A DNA stretch of 64,000 nt from Aestuariicoccus sp032586235 (GTDB lineage Bacteria > Pseudomonadota > Alphaproteobacteria > Rhodobacterales > Rhodobacteraceae), in NCBI RefSeq assembly GCF_032586235.1, contig NZ_JAWHTD010000015.1:24148-88147 (forward strand), in the 5' to 3' direction. The notes under the pieces are model-generated. The model did not search any database and was not told the origin of the DNA. It saw nothing but the letters and a program-made list of their open reading frames with translations. Positions 51,691-60,647 of this stretch are shown here, in pieces (the first letter of the stretch is position 1; the number at the start of each line of letters is the position of its first letter). A program made the translations under genes and the position numbers.

Positions 51691-54041
51691 CGCTGCACCC
51701 GTTCGATGGCCGCCAGCACCCGTTCCGGCGTCGCCGGGGCATCGAGCGCGGGATAGGCCGCCCCGCAGGAGGCCACCGCGTCCGACAGCGCCATCAGCAC
51801 CGAAATCCCGTGCATGAAAGGCGGCTCGCCCACCGCCTTCGAGCGATAGACCGTCTCCTCGCGGTTCGCCCCGTCCCAGAGCGCCACGTTGAACACATCC
51901 GGGCGGTCCGCGCAGGCGGGGATCTTGTAGGTCGAGGGCGCGTGGGTCCGCAGGCGGCCATTGTCGTCCCACACGAGCTCCTCGGTGGTCAGCCAGCCCG
52001 CCCCCTGCACGAAGCCGCCCTCGATCTGGCCCAGATCCAGCGCCGGGTTTAGCGAGGCGCCGCAATCGTGCAGGATATCGGCCCTGAGGATGCGGTACTC
52101 GCCGGTCAGCGTGTCGATCACGACCTCGCTGCAGGCCGCGCCGTAGGCGAAATAGAAGAACGGCCGCCCCTTGCCGCGCATGCGGTCCCAGGCCAGCTTG
52201 GGCGTCTTGTAGAACCCGGTCGCCGACAGGCTGACCCGCGCCTCGTAGCAAAGCTGCGCGGCCCGGGCGAAAGACATCGCCTCGGCCCCGACCGTCACCC
52301 GGCCATCTGCGAACCGCACCTCCGACGCATCCGCCTGAAAGACCTCCGCCAGATGCGCCGCCATGCGGTCGCGGATCGTGTCGCAGGCCGCCTGCACCGC
52401 CATGCCGTTCAGATCCGATCCGGACGAGGCCGCCGTGGCCGAGGTATTGGGCACCTTGCCGGTGTCGGTGGCGGTGATCCGCACCGCCTCCATCGGCAGG
52501 CCGAAGCGGCTCGCGGCCACCTGCGCGACCTTCTGGAACAGCCCCTGTCCCATCTCGGTGCCGCCGTGGTTCATCGCCACCGACCCGTCCTGATAGACAT
52601 GCACCAGCGCGCCCGCCTGGTTGAGATGCGTCAGCGTGAACGAGATCCCGAACTTCACCGGCGTCAGCGCCAGCCCCCGCTTGAGCACCGGGTTGGCCGC
52701 GTTCCACTCCGCCACCGCCGCCCTCCGCCCGGCATAATCCGCTTGCGCGGCCAGCGCTTCAGTCATCTCGTGCAGGATGAAATCCTCCACCACCTGCCCA
52801 TAAGGCGTGGTCTGGCCGGGCCCGTCCCCCTGCTTCTTCTTGGCGGAAATACTCTCGGGGGGGGCCGCAGGCGGGGGGGCAGACAGCCCTCCCTCGCCGC
52901 ATGCCGCATAGTAATTCCGCCGCCGCACCTCGAGCGGGTCCAGCCCCGCGGCATGCGCCACATGGTCCATCACCCGCTCGATCCCCAGCATCCCCTGCGG
53001 CCCGCCAAAGCCGCGAAAGGCGGTGGCGCTCTGGGTGTTGGTGCGCAGCCGGTGGCTCTCGATCCGCACATCCGGCAGGAAATAGGCGTTGTCGGCATGC
53101 AGCATGGCGCGATCGGCCACCGGCAGCGACAGATCCTGCGCCCAGCCGCAGCGGGCGTATTGCACGAAATCCACCCCGCAGAGACGCCCGTCCGCGTCGA
53201 ACCCCGCCTCATAGCGGATGCGGAAATCGTGGCGCTTGCCGGTGATGGTGAAATCGTCGTCGCGGTCATAGCGCATCTTGCAGGGCGCACCCGTGGCGGC
53301 GGCCGCCACGGCGCAGGCCACCGCCAGCGCGTTGCCCTGGCTTTCCTTGCCGCCAAAGCCCCCGCCCATGCGCCGGGTCTCAACGCGCACCGCGTGCATG
53401 GGCCGTCCCAGCGCATGGGCGACCTTGTGCTGAATCTCGGTCGGGTGCTGGGTCGAGGCATGCACGACCATGTCGCCGTCCTCTTGCGGCAGCGCCAGCG
53501 CCGCCTGGCCTTCGAGGTAGAAATGCTCCTGCCCGCCGATCTCGATCTCGCCTTCGATCCGGCGTGGTGCTGCGGCAATGGCCGCCGCCGCATCGCCCTG
53601 CGCCCATATCCGCGGGCCGTCTTCGAAATGCGACCCGGCCTCGAGCGCGTCGTCGATGCTCAGGATCGGCGTCACTGTCTCGGTCTCGACCCGCCCCAGC
53701 CGCGCGGCGCGCCGCGCCGCCAGATGGCTGGTGGCCACCACCAGAAAGACCGGCTGACCCAGGTAATGGATCGTCCCGTCGCTCAGCAGCGGTTCGTCGT
53801 GGTTCGAGGGCGAGCAGTCGCAATCGCCGGGCAGATCCTCGGCCGCAAAGACGGCGATCACACCGGGGGCCGCGCGCACCGCCTCCAGCTCCATCGCCAC
53901 GATCCGCCCGGCGGCGATGTCCGACAGGCCGAATGCCAGATGCAGGGTGCCGCGCGGGCAGGGGATATCGTCGACATAGCGCGCGGCACCGGTCACATGC
54001 AGCCGCGCGGCGTCGTGGGGCAGGGGGCGGGCGACGCTCAC
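51687..54041 (-). CDS. xdhB: Xanthine dehydrogenase molybdenum subunit XdhB
   Basis: This 784-residue molybdenum-binding subunit has the xanthine oxidase family motifs RRMGGGFGGKESQ, FRGFGGPQGM, GTEMGQGLFQKVAQ and the C-terminal KAVGEPPFMHGISV with the catalytic glutamate. It oxidises hypoxanthine and xanthine toward urate with XdhA. It starts with GTG overlapping the xdhA stop. At about residues 383-410 there is an unusual stretch (APPPAAPPESISAKKKQGDG) encoded partly by a 22-nt sequence repeated in the urease operon, with long G runs beside it. Confidence 0.95.
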   Translation of the reverse strand: MSVARPLPHDAARLHVTGAARYVDDIPCPRGTLHLAFGLSDIAAGRIVAMELEAVRAAPGVIAVFAAEDLPGDCDCSPSNHDEPLLSDGTIHYLGQPVFLVVATSHLAARRAARLGRVETETVTPILSIDDALEAGSHFEDGPRIWAQGDAAAAIAAAPRRIEGEIEIGGQEHFYLEGQAALALPQEDGDMVVHASTQHPTEIQHKVAHALGRPMHAVRVETRRMGGGFGGKESQGNALAVACAVAAAATGAPCKMRYDRDDDFTITGKRHDFRIRYEAGFDADGRLCGVDFVQYARCGWAQDLSLPVADRAMLHADNAYFLPDVRIESHRLRTNTQSATAFRGFGGPQGMLGIERVMDHVAHAAGLDPLEVRRRNYYAACGEGGLSAPPPAAPPESISAKKKQGDGPGQTTPYGQVVEDFILHEMTEALAAQADYAGRRAAVAEWNAANPVLKRGLALTPVKFGISFTLTHLNQAGALVHVYQDGSVAMNHGGTEMGQGLFQKVAQVAASRFGLPMEAVRITATDTGKVPNTSATAASSGSDLNGMAVQAACDTIRDRMAAHLAEVFQADASEVRFADGRVTVGAEAMSFARAAQLCYEARVSLSATGFYKTPKLAWDRMRGKGRPFFYFAYGAACSEVVIDTLTGEYRILRADILHDCGASLNPALDLGQIEGGFVQGAGWLTTEELVWDDNGRLRTHAPSTYKIPACADRPDVFNVALWDGANREETVYRSKAVGEPPFMHGISVLMALSDAVASCGAAYPALDAPATPERVLAAIERVQR
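52833..52854 (-). repeat. In-frame copy of the 22-nt repeat inside xdhB
   Basis: Read on the minus strand it starts GAGTATTTCCGCC and ends AAGAAGAAG, matching 20 of 22 bases of 37212-37233. It encodes part of the ESISAKKK segment of XdhB. It is followed upstream of the coding direction by runs of 8 and 7 G/C. Confidence 0.65.
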
Positions 54042-55414
54042 GGGGACACCTCCAGCACGCTGGTCACCGCGCCCATGTCATCCAGCAGACAGCGCGACAG
54101 CATGTTGCGCGCAGCACTCAGGCGGTAATCCGCACTGGCGCGCATGTCCGAGAGCGGCTGGAAATCCGCTTCCCAGGCGTCCCAGGCCGCGGCAATGCCC
54201 TCGGCGCTCCAGGGCTGGCCGGTCAGCGCGGCCTCCACATGGGTGGCGCGCCTGGGCACCCCGGCCATGCCGCCGAAGGCGATGCGCGCGCCGGTCACCA
54301 TGCCGTCCTCGACCGCGATGCGGAACGCGCCGCAGACCGCCGAGATGTCCTGGTCGAACCGTTTCGACAGCTTGTAGACCCGCAGCCGGTCGGGCTGTTT
54401 CGGGATCGTGACCGCCTCGACGAACTCGCCCGGATGGCGGTCCTGCTTGCCGTAGTCCAGAAAGAAATCCTCCAGCGGCATCTCGCGCCGCGTGTCGCGG
54501 AACCGCAGATGCAGCCGGGCCCCCAGCGCGATCAGCGGCGGCGGGTTGTCGCCGATGGGCGAGCCGTTGGCGATGTTGCCCCCCAGCGTCGCCGCCGCCC
54601 GTACCTGGGCCGAGCCATAGCGGCGGATCATCTCGGAATAGGCCGGGTGGCGGTCCTGCATCAGCGCGCGCATCCGGTCCATCGTCACGCCTGCGCCGAT
54701 GCGCAGGGCGTCCGCCGTCTCGTCGATCCGCTGCAGGTCCGCGCAGCGGTTGAGAAAAATCACCGGGCCTACGTCGCGCAGCCCCTTTGTCACCCAGAGC
54801 CCCACATCCGTCGCCCCCGCCACCAATGTGGCCTCGGGATGGGCGGCATAGATCTCGGCCAGCGCATCGGCGCTGTCGGGGGCGTAGGGTGCGCGGTTCT
54901 GCGGCGCAGCCGCAGGTTCGCGCACCGCGGGGTCCTCCATCCAGTCGGGCACCGGTTCTTCCGCCGCGGCCTCGGCCGCGCGGACGATCGGGGCATAGCC
55001 CGTGCAGCGGCAAAGGTTCCCCGCCAGCGCGTCGTCATGCGCCCGGTCGCCGTTGAGATGCGCCGTGGCCATGGCCACCACGAAGCCCGGCGTGCAAAAG
55101 CCGCATTGCGAGCCGTGATGATCGACCATCGCCCGCTGCACCGGGTGCAGCGCGCCATCGGGTCCTGCGATCCCCTCGACCGTGCGCACAGCCTTGCCGT
55201 GCAGCTGCGGCAGAAAGAGAATGCAGGCATTCAGCGCCCGCGCGCCGAAATCGTCGGTCACCATGATCGTGCAGGCGCCGCAATCGCCCTCGTTGCAGCC
55301 CTCTTTGGTGCCGGTCAGCCCGCGCGTCTCGCGCAGCCAGTCCAGCAGCGTGACCGTCGGCGCGACGTCCCGCAGCTCTACGCTCTCTCCGTTCAGAAGA
55401 AAGGTGATATCCAT
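54038..55414 (-). CDS. xdhA: Xanthine dehydrogenase iron-sulfur/FAD subunit XdhA
   Basis: The 458-residue protein contains, in order, a plant-type [2Fe-2S] domain (GCNEGDCGACTIMV), a second [2Fe-2S] helical domain (CGFCTPGFV and LCRCTGY) and an FAD-binding domain (LVAGATDVGLWV, ATLGGNIANGSPIGD). It passes electrons from XdhB to NAD+. It is first in the leftward operon. The 272-bp spacer to dnaE holds several GC palindromes but no clear purine-sensing element. Confidence 0.95.
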   Translation of the reverse strand: MDITFLLNGESVELRDVAPTVTLLDWLRETRGLTGTKEGCNEGDCGACTIMVTDDFGARALNACILFLPQLHGKAVRTVEGIAGPDGALHPVQRAMVDHHGSQCGFCTPGFVVAMATAHLNGDRAHDDALAGNLCRCTGYAPIVRAAEAAAEEPVPDWMEDPAVREPAAAPQNRAPYAPDSADALAEIYAAHPEATLVAGATDVGLWVTKGLRDVGPVIFLNRCADLQRIDETADALRIGAGVTMDRMRALMQDRHPAYSEMIRRYGSAQVRAAATLGGNIANGSPIGDNPPPLIALGARLHLRFRDTRREMPLEDFFLDYGKQDRHPGEFVEAVTIPKQPDRLRVYKLSKRFDQDISAVCGAFRIAVEDGMVTGARIAFGGMAGVPRRATHVEAALTGQPWSAEGIAAAWDAWEADFQPLSDMRASADYRLSAARNMLSRCLLDDMGAVTSVLEVSP

Positions 55415-55687
55415 GTGAAAACCTGCCGCCTTACCGGAATGCCCCGGGCCTGCCCGGGGTGCGCGCCCTCGATGCGGCGTAGAAAGCGCGCGTTGCCCTT
55501 GTCGTCACAAGGCTAGGCGCGGCGCGGCGCGGATGGCAAGAAAAAACTGCGCCCGCCCGGCCCGGGCGGCGCGCCGCGCCAAAGGACCGGGCAAACCTCC
55601 GGCATCCGCAAACCGGCCCGCAAGGCCGGGCCGCATCCGCACAAAAAGGGGTTTCCCCGGGCGTGGCCGCTACATACTGTGGTAGGC

Positions 55688-58600
55688 ATGACCGAGCCCC
55701 GATTCATCCACCTGCGCCTGCACACCGAATATTCGCTGCTCGAGGGGGCGGTGCGGCTGAAAAAGCTGCCCGGTCTCTGCGCGGCCGCGGGCATGCCCGC
55801 CGTGGCCGTGACCGACAGCAACAACCTCTTTGCCGCGCTCGAATTTTCGGTCGCGGCCAGCGGTGCGGGGATCCAGCCGATCGTCGGCTGCCAGGTCGAT
55901 CTGCGGTTCGTCGATCCGGCCCCGGGCGAACGCCCGCGCGCGCCCGCGCCTCTGGTCCTGCTGGCGCAGAACGAGGCTGGCTACGAAAACCTGATGAAGC
56001 TCAACTCCTGCCTCTACCTGCGCAAGGGCAGCGAGCTGCCTTACGTCTCGCTGGAAGAGCTGGAGCGTCACGCGGGCGGCGTGATCTGCCTCTCCGGCGG
56101 GCCGGACGGGCCGGTGGGAATGCTCTTGCAGCAGGGCCAGCGCCCCGCCGCGCAGACCCTGATGACGCATCTGCACAAGATGTTCGGCGACCGTCTTTAC
56201 GTCGAGTTGCAGCGCCATCCCGGTGAGGGCGGCCTGCCCGAGAACGAGCGCGCCACCGAACGCGGCTTTGTCGAGATGGCCTATGACATGGGTCTGCCGC
56301 TGGTCGCCACCAACGATGTCTATTTCCCCAAGGCCGACATGTACGAGGCCCACGATGCGCTGATCTGCATCGCCGAGGGCGCCTATGTCGACCAGCAGGA
56401 TCCGCGCCGTCGGCTGACCCCGCAGCATTACTTCAAATCGCCGCAAGAGATGGCCACCCTCTTCGCCGACCTGCCCGAGGCGGTCGAGAACACCGTCGAG
56501 ATCGCCCGCCGCTGCGCCTTCATGGCCTACCGCCGCGACCCGATCCTGCCGAAATTCGCCGATGACGAGATCGAGGAACTGCGGCGCCAGGCCCGCGAGG
56601 GTCTGAAGGCGCGGCTTGACGTGATCCCCCACGCCGCCCCGGTCGAGGACTATGAAAAGCGGCTGGATTTCGAGCTGGGCATCATCGAGGGGATGGGCTT
56701 TCCGGGCTATTTCCTGATCGTCGCCGACTTCATCAAATGGGCTAAGGATCACGACATTCCGGTGGGGCCGGGACGGGGGTCGGGCGCGGGCAGCCTGGTG
56801 GCCTATGCGCTGACCATCACCGACCTCGACCCGCTGCGCTATTCGCTTCTGTTCGAGCGGTTCCTCAACCCCGAGCGGGTCTCGATGCCGGACTTCGACA
56901 TCGACTTCTGCATGGACCGGCGCGAAGAGGTGATCCGCTACGTGCAGGACAAATACGGCCACGACCGGGTGGGCCAGATCATCACCTTCGGCGCGCTTCT
57001 GTCCAAGGCGGCGGTGCGCGATGTGGGGCGCGTGCTGCAGATGCCCTACGGGCAGGTGGACCGGCTGTCGAAGATGATCCCGGTGGAGGGTGTCAAACCC
57101 GTCAGCATCGAAAAGGCGCTGGCCGACGAGCCGCGCCTGCGCGAAGAGGCGAAGGCCGAAGAAGTGGTCGACCGCCTGCTGACCTACGGCCAGCAGGTCG
57201 AGGGGCTCTTGCGGAACGCCTCGACCCATGCGGCGGGGGTTGTGATCGGCGACCGGCCGCTGGACGAGCTGGTCCCGCTCTACCGCGATCCGCGCTCGGA
57301 CATGCCGGCGACGCAGTTCAACATGAAATGGGTCGAACAGGCGGGGCTGGTGAAGTTCGACTTTCTGGGCCTCAAGACCCTGACGGTGATCCAGAACGCG
57401 CTCGATCTGATCCTGAAATCGGGCCGCGCGCTGCATGTGGCGGCGGACGGGACCGAGCTTTACGATCCCGCACCGGGCACGGAAAACGACATCGGCGCGA
57501 TCCCGCTGGACGACGAGGCGTCCTACAAGCTCTATTCGGCAGCCAAGACGGTGGCGGTGTTCCAGGTGGAAAGCTCGGGCATGATGGATGCGCTCAAGCG
57601 CATGAAGCCCACCTGTATCGAGGATATCGTGGCGCTGGTGGCGCTCTACCGTCCTGGCCCGATGGAGAACATCCCCACCTATTGCGAGGTCAAGAACGGC
57701 CTGCGCGAGATCACCTCGATCCATCCGCTGATCGATTACATCCTCGAAGAGACGCAGGGCATCATCGTCTATCAGGAACAAGTGATGCAGATCGCGCAGG
57801 TCATGGCGGGCTATTCGCTTGGCGGCGCCGACCTGCTGCGCCGCGCCATGGGCAAGAAGATCAAGGAGGCGATGGACGCCGAACGCCCCAAGTTCACCAA
57901 GGGCGCGATGGAAAACGGCGTGGACGAGGCCAAGGCGAAAGAGGTCTTCGACCTGCTGGAGAAGTTCGCCAATTACGGCTTCAACAAGTCGCACGCGGCG
58001 GCCTATGCGGTGGTCAGCTATCAGACGGCGTGGCTCAAGGCCAATCACCCGGTGGAATTCATGGCCGGGGTGATGAATTGCGATATCCACCTGACCGACA
58101 AGCTGGCGATCTATTTCGAAGAGGTGAAGAAGGGGCTTGGCCTGCCCTGGGTGCCGCCTTGCGTGAACCGGTCGCAGGCGACCTTCGATGTGAAGGACGG
58201 CGCGCTGGTCTATGGGCTGGGCGCGCTGAAGAACGTGGGCGTCGAGGCGATGCGGCTGGTGGTCGAAGGTCGCGGCGGCGCAGCTCATCCGCCCTTGCGG
58301 GCGTCTTCGCCGGATGCTGCGAGGACGCCCGCAAGGGCGGAGGAGCGGCCCTTCGTGAATATTTTCGATTTCGCCCGCCGGGTCGATCTGAAACGCGTGG
58401 GCAAGCGCCCGCTTGAGATGCTGGTGCGGGCCGGGGCCTTCGATGTGCTCGACCCCAACCGCCGCCGGGTCTTCGACAGCCTCGACGCGCTGGTGGCTTA
58501 TTCCGCCGCGATCCACGAACAGAAGAATTCCAACCAGGTGTCGCTCTTCGGCGAGGCGGGCGACGACCTGCCCGAACCGCGTCTCAGCCCCGTGGCCGAC

Positions 58601-59251
58601 TGGCTGCCCGCCGAGCGTCTGAGCGAGGAATTCAAGGCCGTCGGCTTCTACCTTTCGGGCCATCCGCTCGACGATTACATGGGGCCGCTCAAGCGCAAGG
58701 GCGTGATGACGCTGGACGAGGTCACCGCCCGGGCCGAGGGCGCGCCGCTGGTGGCAAAGCTCGCCGGCGTCGTCGCCGGCCGGCAGGAGCGCAAATCGGC
58801 GCGTGGCAACCGCTTTGCCTTTTGCCAACTGTCCGACACCACCGGGGCTTACGAGGTCACGCTCTTTTCCGAGACGCTCGAGAAATCCCGCGAGCATCTG
58901 GAGACTGGCGCCAAGGTCGTGGTCACGGTCGAGGCGACGATGGAGAGCGACCAGCTCAAGCTTCTGGGCCGCTCGGTCGCGCCGATCGATGTCGCCGTGG
59001 CCGATGCGGGCTCGGCTGGGCTGCGTATCTTCGTGGAAGAACCCGATGCGATCCCGAACATCGCCTCGGTGCTGGCGCGGGCCGCGGAACAGCTGCCCAA
59101 GGCGGCGCGCGGCCCGGTTCATCTGCGACTCTCGGATGCGAAGCTGCCCGGCGAGGTGGACATCGACCTGCGCCAGAATTTCCCGGTCACGCCCGAGATC
59201 CGCGGCGCGGTGAAATCGCTCCCGGGGGTTCTGGCGGTCGAGGAATTCTGA
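55688..59251 (+). CDS. dnaE: DNA polymerase III alpha subunit, with in-frame palindromic insertion
   Basis: This 1187-residue replicative polymerase has the N-terminal PHP domain (FIHLRLHTEYSLLEGA), the polymerase palm with PDFDIDFCMDRR (catalytic aspartates), the finger region and the C-terminal OB fold. The ATG at 55688 follows GGTAGGC. At residues 867-884 the coding sequence forms a perfect hairpin and adds about 20 residues (AAHPPLRASSPDAARTPARA) between VVEGRGG and RPFVNIFDFARR, where related proteins have only a short link. The insertion keeps the frame and lies in the tau-binding/helix-hairpin-helix approach region, so activity is probably retained. Confidence 0.96.
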   Translation: MTEPRFIHLRLHTEYSLLEGAVRLKKLPGLCAAAGMPAVAVTDSNNLFAALEFSVAASGAGIQPIVGCQVDLRFVDPAPGERPRAPAPLVLLAQNEAGYENLMKLNSCLYLRKGSELPYVSLEELERHAGGVICLSGGPDGPVGMLLQQGQRPAAQTLMTHLHKMFGDRLYVELQRHPGEGGLPENERATERGFVEMAYDMGLPLVATNDVYFPKADMYEAHDALICIAEGAYVDQQDPRRRLTPQHYFKSPQEMATLFADLPEAVENTVEIARRCAFMAYRRDPILPKFADDEIEELRRQAREGLKARLDVIPHAAPVEDYEKRLDFELGIIEGMGFPGYFLIVADFIKWAKDHDIPVGPGRGSGAGSLVAYALTITDLDPLRYSLLFERFLNPERVSMPDFDIDFCMDRREEVIRYVQDKYGHDRVGQIITFGALLSKAAVRDVGRVLQMPYGQVDRLSKMIPVEGVKPVSIEKALADEPRLREEAKAEEVVDRLLTYGQQVEGLLRNASTHAAGVVIGDRPLDELVPLYRDPRSDMPATQFNMKWVEQAGLVKFDFLGLKTLTVIQNALDLILKSGRALHVAADGTELYDPAPGTENDIGAIPLDDEASYKLYSAAKTVAVFQVESSGMMDALKRMKPTCIEDIVALVALYRPGPMENIPTYCEVKNGLREITSIHPLIDYILEETQGIIVYQEQVMQIAQVMAGYSLGGADLLRRAMGKKIKEAMDAERPKFTKGAMENGVDEAKAKEVFDLLEKFANYGFNKSHAAAYAVVSYQTAWLKANHPVEFMAGVMNCDIHLTDKLAIYFEEVKKGLGLPWVPPCVNRSQATFDVKDGALVYGLGALKNVGVEAMRLVVEGRGGAAHPPLRASSPDAARTPARAEERPFVNIFDFARRVDLKRVGKRPLEMLVRAGAFDVLDPNRRRVFDSLDALVAYSAAIHEQKNSNQVSLFGEAGDDLPEPRLSPVADWLPAERLSEEFKAVGFYLSGHPLDDYMGPLKRKGVMTLDEVTARAEGAPLVAKLAGVVAGRQERKSARGNRFAFCQLSDTTGAYEVTLFSETLEKSREHLETGAKVVVTVEATMESDQLKLLGRSVAPIDVAVADAGSAGLRIFVEEPDAIPNIASVLARAAEQLPKAARGPVHLRLSDAKLPGEVDIDLRQNFPVTPEIRGAVKSLPGVLAVEEF
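58288..58341. repeat. Perfect 18-bp inverted repeat inside dnaE
   Basis: Arms 58288-58305 and 58324-58341 are exact inverted repeats (left arm begins TCCGCCCTTGCGG) with an 18-nt loop. The 54-nt unit equals exactly 18 codons and falls where DnaE homologues have no residues. It looks like an inserted palindromic element. Confidence 0.85.
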
Positions 59252-59383
59252 GCGTCTCCTGCGCGCCCGCGCGGGCGGCGCGCGCTCTGCGGCGACGCGA
59301 CATCCTGCCGATCGCGGGGCCGCCGGCTGGACCGTGCGGTGGGTTTTGCGGTAAGACCCGTGAAACCGACCGAAGGGGATGTC

Positions 59384-60232
59384 GTGCGGCGTATTGCAAT
59401 TTCCTGTCTGGCCATGCTGGCGCTGACGGCCTGCGCGGACCCGTTGCGCGATGTGCCGCGCCTGTCCGATGTCGAGATCGAGGACGGTGCGGGCGAGGCG
59501 AAGGCCCTGCCTGACAGCAGCGAAACCGCTGAAGGCGGGTTCTTCGGGCGTCTTCTGGGCGGGACCGCCAAGGCGGACGAGACGGAGCAGGGCCGGCGAT
59601 CGGCCGCCCCGGACGGAAGTATAAAGCGGGCAGCAAAAGCCCCGCAGGACCCTGCGCCAAGAAGCGGCGGGGTGTTCGGCGGTCTTTTCGGCGGCGGAGC
59701 CGACCCTGAGCCAGAGGCAAACGCGCCCGAACCGGGCGATCCGGATTATGGACAGGTCGGCCCCGGTGTGACCTTGCCCTACGGCAAGATGGCGCGTCTC
59801 TGCGGCGTGCCCCGGCGGGTACTGGGCAAGAGGGTGGCGAGCTACCCCGAACGCCGCGGCACCTTCAAGCTCTACGACACGCAGCCCGGCAACACCGCGC
59901 CGCACACCTTCTTCCTGACCGGTTTCGACGACGGATGCGCCCGCCAGTTCACCGCGGCGCTGGCGATGTTCGGCTCGCCGGTGCTGCATGAACAGCTGCG
60001 CTATGGATTGCCGGCCAAGGTGCAGCCCTATTCGACCACCGACGCGGCCTATGAAAAGCTGAAGTCCCGCATCTGCCGGGTCGGCAAGGGCAAGCCCTGC
60101 GGGTCTGCGATGCGCCGGCTGGAGCCGCAGACGACCTTTGTGTCGGTCTACGAACGCTTCGGCAGCAACCCCCGCTGGAAGACGGTCCTGCTGCACGACG
60201 GCGCGGTGCTGGCCACCGACATCAAGAACTGA
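59384..60232 (+). CDS. Conserved lipoprotein of unknown function
   Basis: The 282-residue precursor begins with GTG (AGGGG 7 bases upstream) and a lipoprotein signal MRRIAISCLAMLALTAC with cysteine at residue 17. A low-complexity Gly/Pro/Ala-rich linker follows (two FGGLFGGG-like segments). The C-terminal domain of about 150 residues has paired cysteines (RLCGVP, DDGCAR, RICRVGKGKPCG). I recognise no named domain. It is outer-membrane or periplasmic by its signal. Confidence 0.8.
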   Translation: MRRIAISCLAMLALTACADPLRDVPRLSDVEIEDGAGEAKALPDSSETAEGGFFGRLLGGTAKADETEQGRRSAAPDGSIKRAAKAPQDPAPRSGGVFGGLFGGGADPEPEANAPEPGDPDYGQVGPGVTLPYGKMARLCGVPRRVLGKRVASYPERRGTFKLYDTQPGNTAPHTFFLTGFDDGCARQFTAALAMFGSPVLHEQLRYGLPAKVQPYSTTDAAYEKLKSRICRVGKGKPCGSAMRRLEPQTTFVSVYERFGSNPRWKTVLLHDGAVLATDIKN

Positions 60233-60289
60233 CCTCGTCCCGGGTTTGGCCCGGGTCCTCGTGGCCTGTCCCGCCAACCAAGGGACCGG

Positions 60290-60311
60290 AGGCCCCGGAT
60301 CGGGTCCTGGG
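60290..60311. repeat. Copy of a dispersed GC-rich intergenic repeat
   Basis: AGGCCCCGGATCGGGTCC here corresponds to AGGCCCCGGATCAGGTCC at 33050. Both lie in short intergenic spacers surrounded by further GC palindromes. Confidence 0.55.
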
Positions 60312-60316
60312 CGACG

Positions 60317-60514
60317 TCAGTAATGCGGCGGGCGTTCGTCGCCCAGCACGATGCCGCCTGTGCCTTCCGCCTCGCGTTGGGCCTCGCGCTCCATCAGCAG
60401 GGCCAGGCGCCGGGTCAGCACCTCGATCTCGCGGTCCTGACGGGCGACGGTGTCGGACAGGTCTTCGACCGTGCGGATCAGATGCGCCAGACGTTCTTCG
60501 AGATGTTCTGCCAT
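60317..60514 (-). CDS. slyX: SlyX family protein
   Basis: This 65-residue coiled-coil protein begins MAEHLEERLAHLIRTVEDLSDTVARQ and ends with the SlyX-type DERPPHY. CGGAGG precedes the ATG. The family function is unknown. Confidence 0.88.
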   Translation of the reverse strand: MAEHLEERLAHLIRTVEDLSDTVARQDREIEVLTRRLALLMEREAQREAEGTGGIVLGDERPPHY

Positions 60515-60647
60515 GTCAGCCTCCGTTCCCCGCGCAAATAGGCGCTGGCGGCCTCTGGCGCAAGCGCATCTGGCGGCCATCGCTTGCCCCTGTCCGCCGC
60601 AGCCGTTACATGACCGGCGACCGCCCTGAACAGCCGGACGCAAAGCC

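Noticed and set aside
55415..55687. Purine riboswitch before xdhA
   Set aside because: The spacer is GC-rich with simple palindromes; I could not find the conserved core of a purine or molybdenum cofactor riboswitch.
55670..60277. Very long minus-strand open frame opposite dnaE and the lipoprotein gene
   Set aside because: High-GC codon bias opens antisense frames; its translation is His/Arg/Gln-rich shadow sequence, while the plus strand encodes a clear DnaE.
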